A stretch of 64,000 bases of DNA from Clostridia bacterium. GTDB taxonomy: Bacteria > Bacillota > Clostridia > Oscillospirales > Acutalibacteraceae. The position numbers and the translations under genes are program-made. Positions 1 through 7,170 of the stretch are shown piece after piece (within the stretch, counting starts at the first letter, position 1; the number at the start of each line of letters is the position of its first letter). Under the pieces are notes generated by a model that was given only the letters and a program-made list of their open reading frames with translations, was not told the DNA's origin and did no database searches. The DNA lies in contig JAFQCT010000016.1 in assembly GCA_017399405.1 (NCBI GenBank), forward strand, positions 222,548 to 286,547. The letters run 5' to 3'.

Positions 1-135
1 ATTCATTTGGAACACATTTTCTGACATCATTTCAACGGTTTTGATAATCTGATAACCATACATTTCACTTCTTGAAATAACGCTTAATACTATCATTCCT
101 GTACTACCTTTTGAGAGTTCTTTGCTGATTTTCAT
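1..135 (-). CDS. PadR-family transcriptional repressor, 5' part only (truncated by window edge)
   Basis: The first 45 codons of a minus-strand gene run off the left edge. They read MKISKELSKGSTGMIVLSVI and continue with a SREMYGYQI-like stretch, which is the typical start of the PadR winged-helix domain (the G-x-Y-G-Y-x-I segment of helix 2). PadR proteins are dimeric repressors, often of efflux or stress genes, and usually control their own transcription. The ATG at 133-135 sits behind an AAAGGAGT ribosome site at 143-150. The target and the C-terminal effector/dimerisation helix lie outside the window. A promoter and inverted repeats directly upstream suggest autoregulation. Confidence 0.8.
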   Translation of the reverse strand, partial: MKISKELSKGSTGMIVLSVISRSEMYGYQIIKTVEMMSENVFQMN

Positions 136-156
136 AATAAATACTCCTTTCAATAT

Positions 157-243
157 TACATAGATATTCGAGGTATAGTGTTTATAATAAAAGGTATCCC
201 TTAAAAATATTCAATTTCAAAGGATACCTTGATTATCTATGTA
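157..243. repeat. Nested inverted repeats between padR and its promoter
   Basis: A perfect 10-bp pair, TACATAGATA (157-166) and TATCTATGTA (234-243), encloses a perfect 9-bp pair, AAGGTATCC (191-199) and GGATACCTT (222-230). The outer right arm touches the -10 box of the padR promoter. The layout fits operator sites for a dimeric repressor such as PadR, or a foldable leader. Repressor binding is inference. Confidence 0.6.
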
Positions 244-244
244 T

Positions 245-273
245 AATATAACATAAGCATATTAAGTTGTCAA
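245..273 (-). promoter_or_regulatory. Sigma-A-type promoter of padR
   Basis: On the minus strand TTGACA (268-273) and TATATT (245-250) are separated by exactly 17 bp. The element points at the PadR gene and lies directly upstream of the inverted repeats at 157-243, so transcription starts inside or beside the distal repeat arm. Confidence 0.75.
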
Positions 274-281
274 TAGGGGAG

Positions 282-1199
282 TTATTCAAAAGAAAGACTA
301 ACAGATAACGGGAAGTGGTCACTTGTGTAAACTCCGTCATAAGTTTCTGTAATTACTTTATATGAATTAACCTTGAAGCCTGTCTTTGAAATCATAACAT
401 AGTCAATGCAATTACTATCAAGTTCAGTTCCCCAATTCTGATATGTACAACTTGTCATTGTGTTTTCCGTCTGGTATTTAGCATCAAGGAAATTAGCGGT
501 AGCGCTTCTGTATGTTTCTGAATCTTCCTCAGCGTTAAGGTCACCCATTAGAACTGCAGGAAGTGAGCCAAATTCAGCAATCTTATTAAGCACTACCTGA
601 ATACCGTTGATTCGTGCTGTATCGCTGATATGGTCAAGATGTGTGTTAAATACAACAAACTCTTTTTCAGTAGCTTTATCTTTAAGAATTGCATAACTGC
701 ATATTCTGTAGCACGCTGAATCCCAATCTTTACTCATAACTTCCGGTGTCTCTGATAGCCAGAATGAGCCTTTATCGATAAGTGAATATAAATCAGTGCG
801 GAAGAATACAGGACAGCCTTCAGAGTTAAAAGCCTCATCACGATATGTAATAATTGAATCGTAGCCTTTCATTGTGTCACAAAGATAACTGTATTGCCAT
901 TTTGTTGCTTCTTGAAAACCAATAATACCGGGTTGTTCTTTTTCTATTGATTTAACAATCAAATCTGCACGATAAAACCAAGTTTTTTTACCTAAATCTG
1001 TAGGATTAAGGCAACGAAGATTATAACTCATAATGCGAACTTCATTTTCGCTTAAATTTTCATTGATTTTGATTTCAGTTTTGTTATTTTTATAATGTGG
1101 ATAATACCAAAACATAAGACCGCCCCAACATATAATTACCGCTAAAAGTAGTGCAATAATAATTAAAATGATTTTTAATGGTTTTTTCATAGTTTTCAT
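282..1199 (-). CDS. Membrane-anchored endonuclease/exonuclease/phosphatase (EEP) family protein
   Basis: A 305-residue protein with one N-terminal membrane segment (about 8-30) followed by an EEP (DNase I-like) metallohydrolase fold. Visible family motifs are MSYN (57-60), GFQEAT with the metal-binding Glu (E97), NTHLDH, GDLNAEED and the C-terminal SDHFPL with the catalytic His (about 295). The family includes nucleases and phosphodiesterases; the substrate cannot be told from sequence. The catalytic domain is expected outside the cell, on the membrane. I chose the ATG at 1197-1199 because it follows AAAGGAG with 8-nt spacing; a longer reading frame upstream has no such site. The gene is monocistronic, between padR and the tRNA. 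Confidence 0.8.
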   Translation of the reverse strand: MKTMKKPLKIILIIIALLLAVIICWGGLMFWYYPHYKNNKTEIKINENLSENEVRIMSYNLRCLNPTDLGKKTWFYRADLIVKSIEKEQPGIIGFQEATKWQYSYLCDTMKGYDSIITYRDEAFNSEGCPVFFRTDLYSLIDKGSFWLSETPEVMSKDWDSACYRICSYAILKDKATEKEFVVFNTHLDHISDTARINGIQVVLNKIAEFGSLPAVLMGDLNAEEDSETYRSATANFLDAKYQTENTMTSCTYQNWGTELDSNCIDYVMISKTGFKVNSYKVITETYDGVYTSDHFPLSVSLSFE

Positions 1200-1328
1200 A
1201 CACACTTCTCCTTTTCTAAATATTACCATATAAATTATAAAAAGGCAAAGGAAATATGAATAATTAAATATAAAAAACAACTTGCAAATTAAAAATGATT
1301 ATGTTATTATAATCTGCGTTAAATATAT

Positions 1329-1404
1329 CGGGGTGTGGCGCAGCTGGGAGCGCGCTTGACTGGGGGTCAAGAGGCCGCAGGTTCAAGTCCTGTCACTCCG
1401 ACCA
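1329..1404 (+). tRNA. tRNA-Pro (anticodon GGG)
   Basis: A full cloverleaf of 76 nt with encoded CCA. The acceptor stem CGGGGTG (1329-1335) pairs with CACTCCG and is followed by A and CCA. The anticodon stem CTTGA/TCAAG closes the seven-base loop CTGGGGG, giving anticodon GGG, which reads CCC (and CCU by wobble). The T arm contains GGTTCAAGTCC. A TATAAT box lies shortly upstream, but its -35 element is poor. Confidence 0.95.
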
Positions 1405-1626
1405 AAAATGGAAAACACTCATCGTAGGATGGGTGTTTTTCGTTTTTTAGTATGTATTATGGTCTTGAACCCTTGGGTTTTGGCGTTAAGAAAACAATCT
1501 GGTTGATTGTTTTTAGCCAAAGACGATTGGCGGGTACCAAATTTCATTAGAAATTGGGTCGCCAAGCGAAAAGTATGCGAGCGAGACGCGAGCAGACGGT
1601 CAAGTCCTGTCACTCCGACCAAAAAT
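1383..1626 (+). repeat. 27-bp direct repeat of the tRNA-Pro 3' end bounding a structured 190-bp insert
   Basis: The T arm, acceptor 3' strand, CCA and following A-run of the tRNA (1383-1409) recur base for base at 1600-1626. The interval holds the tRNA terminator, an AACCC/GGGTT hairpin (1468-1479), an AAAACAATC/GATTGTTTT hairpin (1491-1513) and a longer interrupted hairpin bounded by TTGGCG (1527-1532) and CGCCAA (1560-1565). No convincing gene is present. The arrangement resembles a tRNA-targeted attachment site duplication or a degenerate tRNA duplication. Confidence 0.75.
1412..1445 (+). terminator. Intrinsic terminator of tRNA-Pro
   Basis: A 12-bp stem, AAAACACTCATC (1412-1423) with GATGGGTGTTTT (1428-1439), has a GTAG loop and one G-U pair and runs into a T-rich stretch. 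It lies 7 nt after the tRNA CCA end. Confidence 0.85.
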
Positions 1627-1662
1627 CCAAATTCGACCTTTAGGTTGAGTTTGGATTTTTCT
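1621..1662 (+). terminator. Terminator after the duplicated tRNA 3' end
   Basis: AAAAATCCAAA pairs with TTTGGATTTTT, extended inward by a G-U-containing TTCGACCT/AGGTTGAG stem, and is followed by a T-run. It occupies the same position relative to the duplicated tRNA end as the first terminator does to the intact tRNA. Confidence 0.7.
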
Positions 1663-1693
1663 TTTTGTGATTATAGGACTTGACCCGTATTGT

Positions 1694-2494
1694 TTATCCT
1701 AACATAACATCTAATAGCATCATAGTAGCAAAGCCTGAAACTATACCCATTGTTGCGAAATATGGTTGTATTCTCTGATTTTTTTGACATTCGGGTATTA
1801 GTTCGTGTACTGCAACTAAAATCATTGCACCTGCAGCAAATGAAAGAGCATAGGGTAGAATGGTTTCAACATATACTGTCAATAATGCACCAATTACACC
1901 AGCAATCGGCTCAACCATACCTGACGCCTGACCGAATAAAAAACTCTTTTTTCTTGAATAACCCTCGCGTCTTAAGGGTACTGAAACTGCCGCACCCTCA
2001 GGGAAATTCTGTAAGCCTATACCAACTGCAACTGATATTGCACCCATAAGATTTTCAGTAGAAAAATTGTTTTGAAGAGCACCAAAAGCAACACCAACTG
2101 CCAACCCTTCAGGTATATTATGAAGTGTTATTGAAAGAATTAGCATTATTATTCGTTGTAGTTTTTCGTTAGGTTGTGATTTTGGGTTATTGGCTTTATT
2201 TCTTGCAAATGTAACTATTTTGTCTGAAGCCCACATAAATGTTGCACCGAATAAAAATCCGATTGTAACAACAAAATATGCAGGTGTGTTCAATATGGAT
2301 TCTGCACGCTCAATGGCGGGTTGCAATAAAGACCAGAAACTTGCCGCAATCATAACACCTGACGCAAAACCAAGCATAATATTTAATAATTTTTTATTAG
2401 TGGATTTGAATAAAACTACCGTGGCTGCACCTAATGCGGTTACAAACCAGGTGCCAAGCGTTGCTATTAGTGCCATAATAACAAAAGTATTCAT
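1694..2494 (-). CDS. ZIP-family divalent metal transporter (ZupT/GufA type)
   Basis: A 266-residue polytopic membrane protein with about eight hydrophobic segments. The two signature metal-site helices are intact: HNIPEGLAVGV (around residues 125-135) and QNFPEGAAVSVP (around 161-172). The His/Asn/Glu residues in these helices form the transport site in ZIP proteins, which move Zn, Fe or Mn into the cytosol. The ATG at 2492-2494 follows a strong GGAGGTGC ribosome site. The gene stands alone. Metal specificity is not readable from sequence, and no Fur or Zur box was recognised. Confidence 0.9.
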   Translation of the reverse strand: MNTFVIMALIATLGTWFVTALGAATVVLFKSTNKKLLNIMLGFASGVMIAASFWSLLQPAIERAESILNTPAYFVVTIGFLFGATFMWASDKIVTFARNKANNPKSQPNEKLQRIIMLILSITLHNIPEGLAVGVAFGALQNNFSTENLMGAISVAVGIGLQNFPEGAAVSVPLRREGYSRKKSFLFGQASGMVEPIAGVIGALLTVYVETILPYALSFAAGAMILVAVHELIPECQKNQRIQPYFATMGIVSGFATMMLLDVMLG

Positions 2495-2567
2495 ATAGCA
2501 CCTCCTGTATTCATTATATTTTCTGAATTACAAGAGGTGCATATTTTATGGTAATTTTAATATTATA

Positions 2568-2596
2568 TTGACAATAGAACAAATGTTTGGTATAAT
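2568..2596 (+). promoter_or_regulatory. Consensus sigma-A promoter of dinB
   Basis: TTGACA (2568-2573) and TATAAT (2591-2596) are spaced by exactly 17 bp, 30 nt before the dinB start codon. No obvious LexA box overlaps it, so SOS control is not apparent. Confidence 0.85.
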
Positions 2597-2625
2597 GTTT
2601 TTATAAAATAACAAAGGGGATTTTT

Positions 2626-3861
2626 ATGAAAAGAATTATTCTGCATTGTGATTTGAATAACTTTTACGCATCTGTTGAATGTGTTAAAAATCCTCAATTA
2701 AAAGGTAAATGCGTTGCGGTTTGTGGTAGCGAAGATGACCGTCACGGAATAGTCCTTGCAAAATCTCAACCTGCAAAAATGCTTGGTGTAAAAACAGGTG
2801 ACACTATACTTGAAGCAAGGCGAAAATGTGGTAATCTTATAGTTGTGCGACCCGATTTTGATACTTATTACGATTATTCCGAAAAGGTAAAAAGCATTTA
2901 TTCAAGATACACTGATTTAATTGAGTCTTTTGGTATGGATGAGTGTTGGCTTGATATAAGCGGTAATGAAAATCTTTCTGGCGATGGTTTGGCGATTGCT
3001 GAAGAGATAAGAAACAGCGTTCGCGAAGAAACAGGGCTTACTATATCTGTTGGGGTTTCCTTTAACAAAGTTTTTGCTAAACTTGGTAGTGATATGAAAA
3101 AGCCTGATGCAACTACGGTGATTTCAAAAGAAAATTATAAGGATAAAGTATGGTGTCTTAATGCAAACGAAATGATTTTTGTGGGTAGAAGAACATTTAA
3201 GACTTTACAGAAATACGGAATAATCACTATTGGAGATATTGCCCGTACTCAACCTGATTTTCTCAAGAAAATTCTTGGTAAAAACGGGTTTGATTTGTGG
3301 GCTTATGCAAACGGATTAGACTTTTCACCTGTTTCACATATTGACAGTAAACCTATACCGCAAAGTATAAGCAGGGGAATAACCTGTATGGAGAGTTTAT
3401 TGTCTGTATATGAGGCAGAAAGAGTAGTTGCAGAGTTATCTGTAAAAGTTTCTAAGAATCTGCGACGAGAACACTTACTTGCAACAGGTGTTCAATTGGC
3501 AATAAAAGAGGATAATTTAACAGTTCAACAGTACTCAGATAACCTTGAATTTCCTACACATAACGCAAAAGAAATATATGAAGTTTCACAAAAACTTTTA
3601 TTTCAAAAACATATATGGAAACGAAATATTCGTGCCTTAACCGTAAGAACTTATAATCTTGTGAAAGAAGAAAATTATCAACAACTTCATATTGATTTTG
3701 ATATAGATACTCACGAAAAGGTGTGTGTTGTTGATAATACACTTAATGGAATACGAAAAAAATTAGGTAACGATAAAATATTTAATGGTTGTCGTCTTTA
3801 TGGCACAAAAATGCCGACAGGTAAAAGTGAACATTCATCTTTACCGCCGGCAAGTTTTTAA
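2626..3861 (+). CDS. dinB: DNA polymerase IV (Y-family translesion polymerase)
   Basis: A 411-residue Y-family polymerase that copies past damaged bases. The palm-domain metal ligands are visible as D9 in HCDLNNFYASVE and D105/E106 in SFGMDECWLDIS. The steric region FYASVE and a C-terminal little-finger domain are present. Length is at the upper end for DinB (usually about 350-420). The ATG follows AAAGGGGA with 5-nt spacing. It is monocistronic, with its own strong promoter, and converges with the ABC-F gene; the terminator appears to be encoded within its last codons. Confidence 0.92.
   Translation: MKRIILHCDLNNFYASVECVKNPQLKGKCVAVCGSEDDRHGIVLAKSQPAKMLGVKTGDTILEARRKCGNLIVVRPDFDTYYDYSEKVKSIYSRYTDLIESFGMDECWLDISGNENLSGDGLAIAEEIRNSVREETGLTISVGVSFNKVFAKLGSDMKKPDATTVISKENYKDKVWCLNANEMIFVGRRTFKTLQKYGIITIGDIARTQPDFLKKILGKNGFDLWAYANGLDFSPVSHIDSKPIPQSISRGITCMESLLSVYEAERVVAELSVKVSKNLRREHLLATGVQLAIKEDNLTVQQYSDNLEFPTHNAKEIYEVSQKLLFQKHIWKRNIRALTVRTYNLVKEENYQQLHIDFDIDTHEKVCVVDNTLNGIRKKLGNDKIFNGCRLYGTKMPTGKSEHSSLPPASF
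3812..3857 (+). terminator. Probable dinB terminator lying inside the coding end
   Basis: TGCCG (3812-3816) pairs with CGGCA (3848-3852) and GGTAAA (3820-3825) with TTTACC (3840-3845), separated by a small internal loop, then TTTTT and further T-runs. The hairpin overlaps the last 16 dinB codons. Confidence 0.5.
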
Positions 3862-3869
3862 TTTTATTT

Positions 3870-5759
3870 TTAAGCTAATTCAAGCCATAAGGTTTCAAGT
3901 TCTTCAAGAGTTTCTTCTTTCGTTTTGATTTCCTCAAGGATTTCAGAAAGTCTTGCATAATCACTTGAAATATCAGGGTCATTACAAAGTTCTTTCAAAT
4001 TATTGATTTCAGTTTGAAGTACTGACATTTCTTTTTCAGTATTCATAAGTTTAGCACGACGCTTTCTGTCTTCTGCTTTATTTTTTCGCGACTCGTCATA
4101 GTTTTTTGCTGAGTCGCTTTTTTCTTTTACAACAGAAACTTTTTCTTCATCAATTACTGAATGTTCTTTATAATAATCATAATTACCATTATAGATAATG
4201 ATTTCTTGTGGTTTCATTTCAATAATTTTAGTGGGAACAGAGTTAAGAAAATATCTATCGTGAGAAACCATAATTATAGTACCTTCATATTGGCTTAAAG
4301 CGATATCTAAAGCCTCTTTTGCCTTGTAGTCAAGGTGATTTGTAGGCTCGTCTAAAACAAGCACATTCGAGCGTTCAAAGGTGATTATACAAAGCACTAC
4401 TTTCGCACGGTTTGCACCACTCATTTCGCGAATACGCTTAAATACATCTTCATCTTCAATAAGAAAACGACCAAGCATACTACGAATTTCGTATTCGGTT
4501 TTAGTAGGGAATTTGCGATGAACTGCTTCAAGCACTGTCATATTAAGGTCAAGTGAAGATAATTCTTGGTCGAAATATGAAATCTTTACATTTCCGCCCC
4601 AACGCACAGTACCTTCATAAGTTATCTTTTTAAGAATAGCTTTAAGTAATGAAGATTTACCAACACCGTTTTTGCCTACAAAAGCGACTTTTTCACCGCG
4701 TTCAACAATCAGGTTAAAGTTTTCAAAAAGTGTCTTTTTATTAACACCGTTTCCTACACTTATTTTTAAGTTTTTGCATTCAAGAATAGTTTTATGTGGT
4801 TCAATATCAAAGGGGAATGTAATATGCAAATCTTTAACTTTTGGGTTAGGTTTTGCCTGAAGTTCCATTTTTTCAAGAGCCTTAACACGAGACCCAACAC
4901 TATTTATACTACTTGATTTTGCAAGGTTTTTGCGGACATAATCTCGTAAACTTTCAATTTCTTTTTGCTGTTTTTCATATTCTTTTGTAAGTGTTTTAAT
5001 TCGTTCTTCTTTTTGTTTTAAGAATGAAGAATATCCACCTTTATAGCGTACTAATTCGCCATTTTCAATTTCACATATGTCAGATGCAACAGAATTCAGA
5101 AAATATCTGTCGTGAGATACAATTATAACTGCACCTTTGTAAGATTCAAGGTAATTTTCAAGCCAATTAAGCATAGAAAAATCAAGATGGTTTGTAGGCT
5201 CATCAAGAATAAGCAAATCAGGATTTTCAACAAGAATTTTAGCAAGGGCAAATCGAGTTTTTTCTCCGCCGGAAAGTACAGAAACGCTACCATCTAAATT
5301 AAAGTCACCAAATCCCATACCATTGAGAACGCTATTGATTCGCACTTCTGCATTATAACCGTCACAAGCATCGTAAATATTAGTAAGTTGTTCATATTCA
5401 GCTGAAAGTTCGGTGTATTCTTTACCGCTTGTAACTGCCATTTTTTTAGATATTTCTTCAAGTTGTTTTCTTGTATCAAATGCAAGTTTCAAAGCATTTT
5501 GTATTTCTTGGCAAAGTGTGTTTGATGTGTCAAGTGCCTCATTTTGCTTTAAGTAACCAATACGGATGTTTGGCTTAGTAGCAAGAGTGCCTTCATCATA
5601 TTCAAGAGCACCTGAAATAATGTTGAGCAGAGTAGTTTTACCCACACCGTTAATGCCTAAAAGTCCAATACGGTCTTTTTCGTTAACAGTCAGGTTTACA
5701 TTTTTTAATATGCTTTTGTCAAGAAAACTTTTGTTAATATTCTGTAAAGTAATAAGCAT
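3870..5759 (-). CDS. ABC-F family ATPase (duplicated ATP-binding cassettes)
   Basis: A 629-residue soluble protein with two ATP-binding cassettes and no membrane segments. Cassette 1 has Walker A GINGVGKT (about 35-42), signature LSGGEKTRFALAK and DEPTNHLD. Cassette 2 has GKNGVGKS and DEPTNHLD, but its signature reads MSGANRAKVVLC instead of the usual SGGEK. The inter-cassette linker is charged and helical, and the C-terminal tail (about 540-629) is a Lys/Glu-rich coiled coil. ABC-F proteins act on the ribosome as translation factors or antibiotic-protection factors; this architecture is closest to the YdiF/Uup group. It lies 11 nt downstream of a MATE exporter in one operon. Which antibiotic, if any, is not inferable. 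Confidence 0.88.
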   Translation of the reverse strand: MLITLQNINKSFLDKSILKNVNLTVNEKDRIGLLGINGVGKTTLLNIISGALEYDEGTLATKPNIRIGYLKQNEALDTSNTLCQEIQNALKLAFDTRKQLEEISKKMAVTSGKEYTELSAEYEQLTNIYDACDGYNAEVRINSVLNGMGFGDFNLDGSVSVLSGGEKTRFALAKILVENPDLLILDEPTNHLDFSMLNWLENYLESYKGAVIIVSHDRYFLNSVASDICEIENGELVRYKGGYSSFLKQKEERIKTLTKEYEKQQKEIESLRDYVRKNLAKSSSINSVGSRVKALEKMELQAKPNPKVKDLHITFPFDIEPHKTILECKNLKISVGNGVNKKTLFENFNLIVERGEKVAFVGKNGVGKSSLLKAILKKITYEGTVRWGGNVKISYFDQELSSLDLNMTVLEAVHRKFPTKTEYEIRSMLGRFLIEDEDVFKRIREMSGANRAKVVLCIITFERSNVLVLDEPTNHLDYKAKEALDIALSQYEGTIIMVSHDRYFLNSVPTKIIEMKPQEIIIYNGNYDYYKEHSVIDEEKVSVVKEKSDSAKNYDESRKNKAEDRKRRAKLMNTEKEMSVLQTEINNLKELCNDPDISSDYARLSEILEEIKTKEETLEELETLWLELA

Positions 5760-5770
5760 AATTTTTTACC

Positions 5771-7114
5771 TTATTTATTTGCAAGATTTTTTATGTTTTT
5801 CTTCCACATTCCAGTAAAGTAGAATATACAGGAAATCGCTGTAGCTAACAGCCAACCAATAGGCCACGAGTACCATATTCCTTGTTGTGCAAATATTGGC
5901 GATAATGCAAACGAAAGCACAACTCGTAAAAGCAAATCTGAGAATGTTGAGACCATAAAGATGTTTACCGCACCGCTACCACGAAGCACGCCATCAATAA
6001 TTAGTTTAATGGCTATGAATAAGTAAAATGGTGCAACCGTCTTTAAGAAAGCAATACCAGCCTCAATAATCGCTGTATCAGTTTCATTTACAAAAATTCG
6101 CATCATAATTTCAGGGCAGAAATTAAAAAGTAAAAATAGGGGAGTTGTTATTGCAAAAGACATAAAATACAAATATTTTACGCCCTTTTTAATTCTATCT
6201 ATTTTTCCTGCACCTACATTTTGTGCGGTATAACTTGACATACTGTTACCAAGTGCAGTAAGAGTAGTAATTGTAAATGTATTTAGTTTTCCTGCTGCTG
6301 AAAAACCTGCAACTACAATGTCACCAAATGTGTTTACAAGACTTTGAATAAAAATGTTGCCAATTGATACAAAACTTTGTTGTAATATACTTGGAATTGC
6401 AACAAATAAAATCTTTTTAAGTATATCAAATGAAAATAATTTTGATTTGCCACAATTTAGTTTGCGTATCCTTAAAACTAATGTGACAAAAGATAATATT
6501 GATGCAATACCTTGTGCAATAAATGTTGCCCAAGCAACACCGGAAACTCCTAACGATGTGTATTTTACAAGTATATAGTCGAGAACTACATTAAATACGG
6601 AAGAAAGAATAAGAAAGAACAGGGGAGTTTTAGAATCACCTAATGCAGTAAAAATACCTGTGCAGATATTATATAAAAACAAGAAAACTAAACCAGCGGT
6701 ATAAATATTAAGATAATCTGCTGATGCACGGAATAAACTTTCCGGAGTGTTTAAGTTAATAAGTAATGATGATGAAAAAACTAACCCAAGTATTGTTAAA
6801 ACTATGCTTAATGATAAAATGGATATAAGAGAAGTACTGATACAGGTTTTCATTTTTGAGTAATTCTTGTTACCAAAAAATTGTGAAATAACAACGCTAC
6901 AACCTATGTTTGAGCCGTTTGCAATTGCCATATAAATCATTGTGATTGTATACGAAATCCCCACAGCTGCTAAAGCGTCACCACCGAGTAATTGCCCTGC
7001 AATTATACTGTCAGCAATGTTATATAATTGCTGAAACATAACGGAAATGAGCATTGGAATTGTAAATTTTATAAGTATTTTTGCAGGATTTCCAGTTGTC
7101 ATATCTCTTACCAT
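5771..7114 (-). CDS. MATE-family multidrug/toxin exporter
   Basis: A 447-residue protein with about 12 membrane segments in two repeats. The MATE-typical N-terminal stretch (IKFTIPMLISVMFQQLYNIA, followed by DSIIAGQLLGGDALAAVG) is clear. These proteins export cationic drugs or metabolites using a sodium or proton gradient. The ATG follows AATGAGGTGATAAA. It leads a two-gene unit with the ABC-F ATPase and is separated from the upstream flavoprotein gene by a strong terminator. Confidence 0.9.
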   Translation of the reverse strand: MVRDMTTGNPAKILIKFTIPMLISVMFQQLYNIADSIIAGQLLGGDALAAVGISYTITMIYMAIANGSNIGCSVVISQFFGNKNYSKMKTCISTSLISILSLSIVLTILGLVFSSSLLINLNTPESLFRASADYLNIYTAGLVFLFLYNICTGIFTALGDSKTPLFFLILSSVFNVVLDYILVKYTSLGVSGVAWATFIAQGIASILSFVTLVLRIRKLNCGKSKLFSFDILKKILFVAIPSILQQSFVSIGNIFIQSLVNTFGDIVVAGFSAAGKLNTFTITTLTALGNSMSSYTAQNVGAGKIDRIKKGVKYLYFMSFAITTPLFLLFNFCPEIMMRIFVNETDTAIIEAGIAFLKTVAPFYLFIAIKLIIDGVLRGSGAVNIFMVSTFSDLLLRVVLSFALSPIFAQQGIWYSWPIGWLLATAISCIFYFTGMWKKNIKNLANK

Positions 7115-7140
7115 TTTATCACCTCATTTCAACCTCAAAA

Positions 7141-7170
7141 AAGGGACTGAAGTTCAGTCCCTTAATTTTT
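7141..7170 (-). terminator. Terminator of the purine-transport/flavoprotein operon
   Basis: A perfect inverted repeat, AAGGGACTGAA (7141-7151) and TTCAGTCCCTT (7153-7163), is flanked by A- and T-runs on both sides, so it can act in either direction. It follows the stop codon of the COG2509 gene on the minus strand. Confidence 0.9.

Noticed and set aside
1419-1622. 67-codon open frame on the minus strand opposite the tRNA-Pro repeat unit
   Set aside because: It reads through hairpins and the duplicated tRNA end, has no ribosome site, and its content follows from the repeat sequence. I treat it as non-coding.
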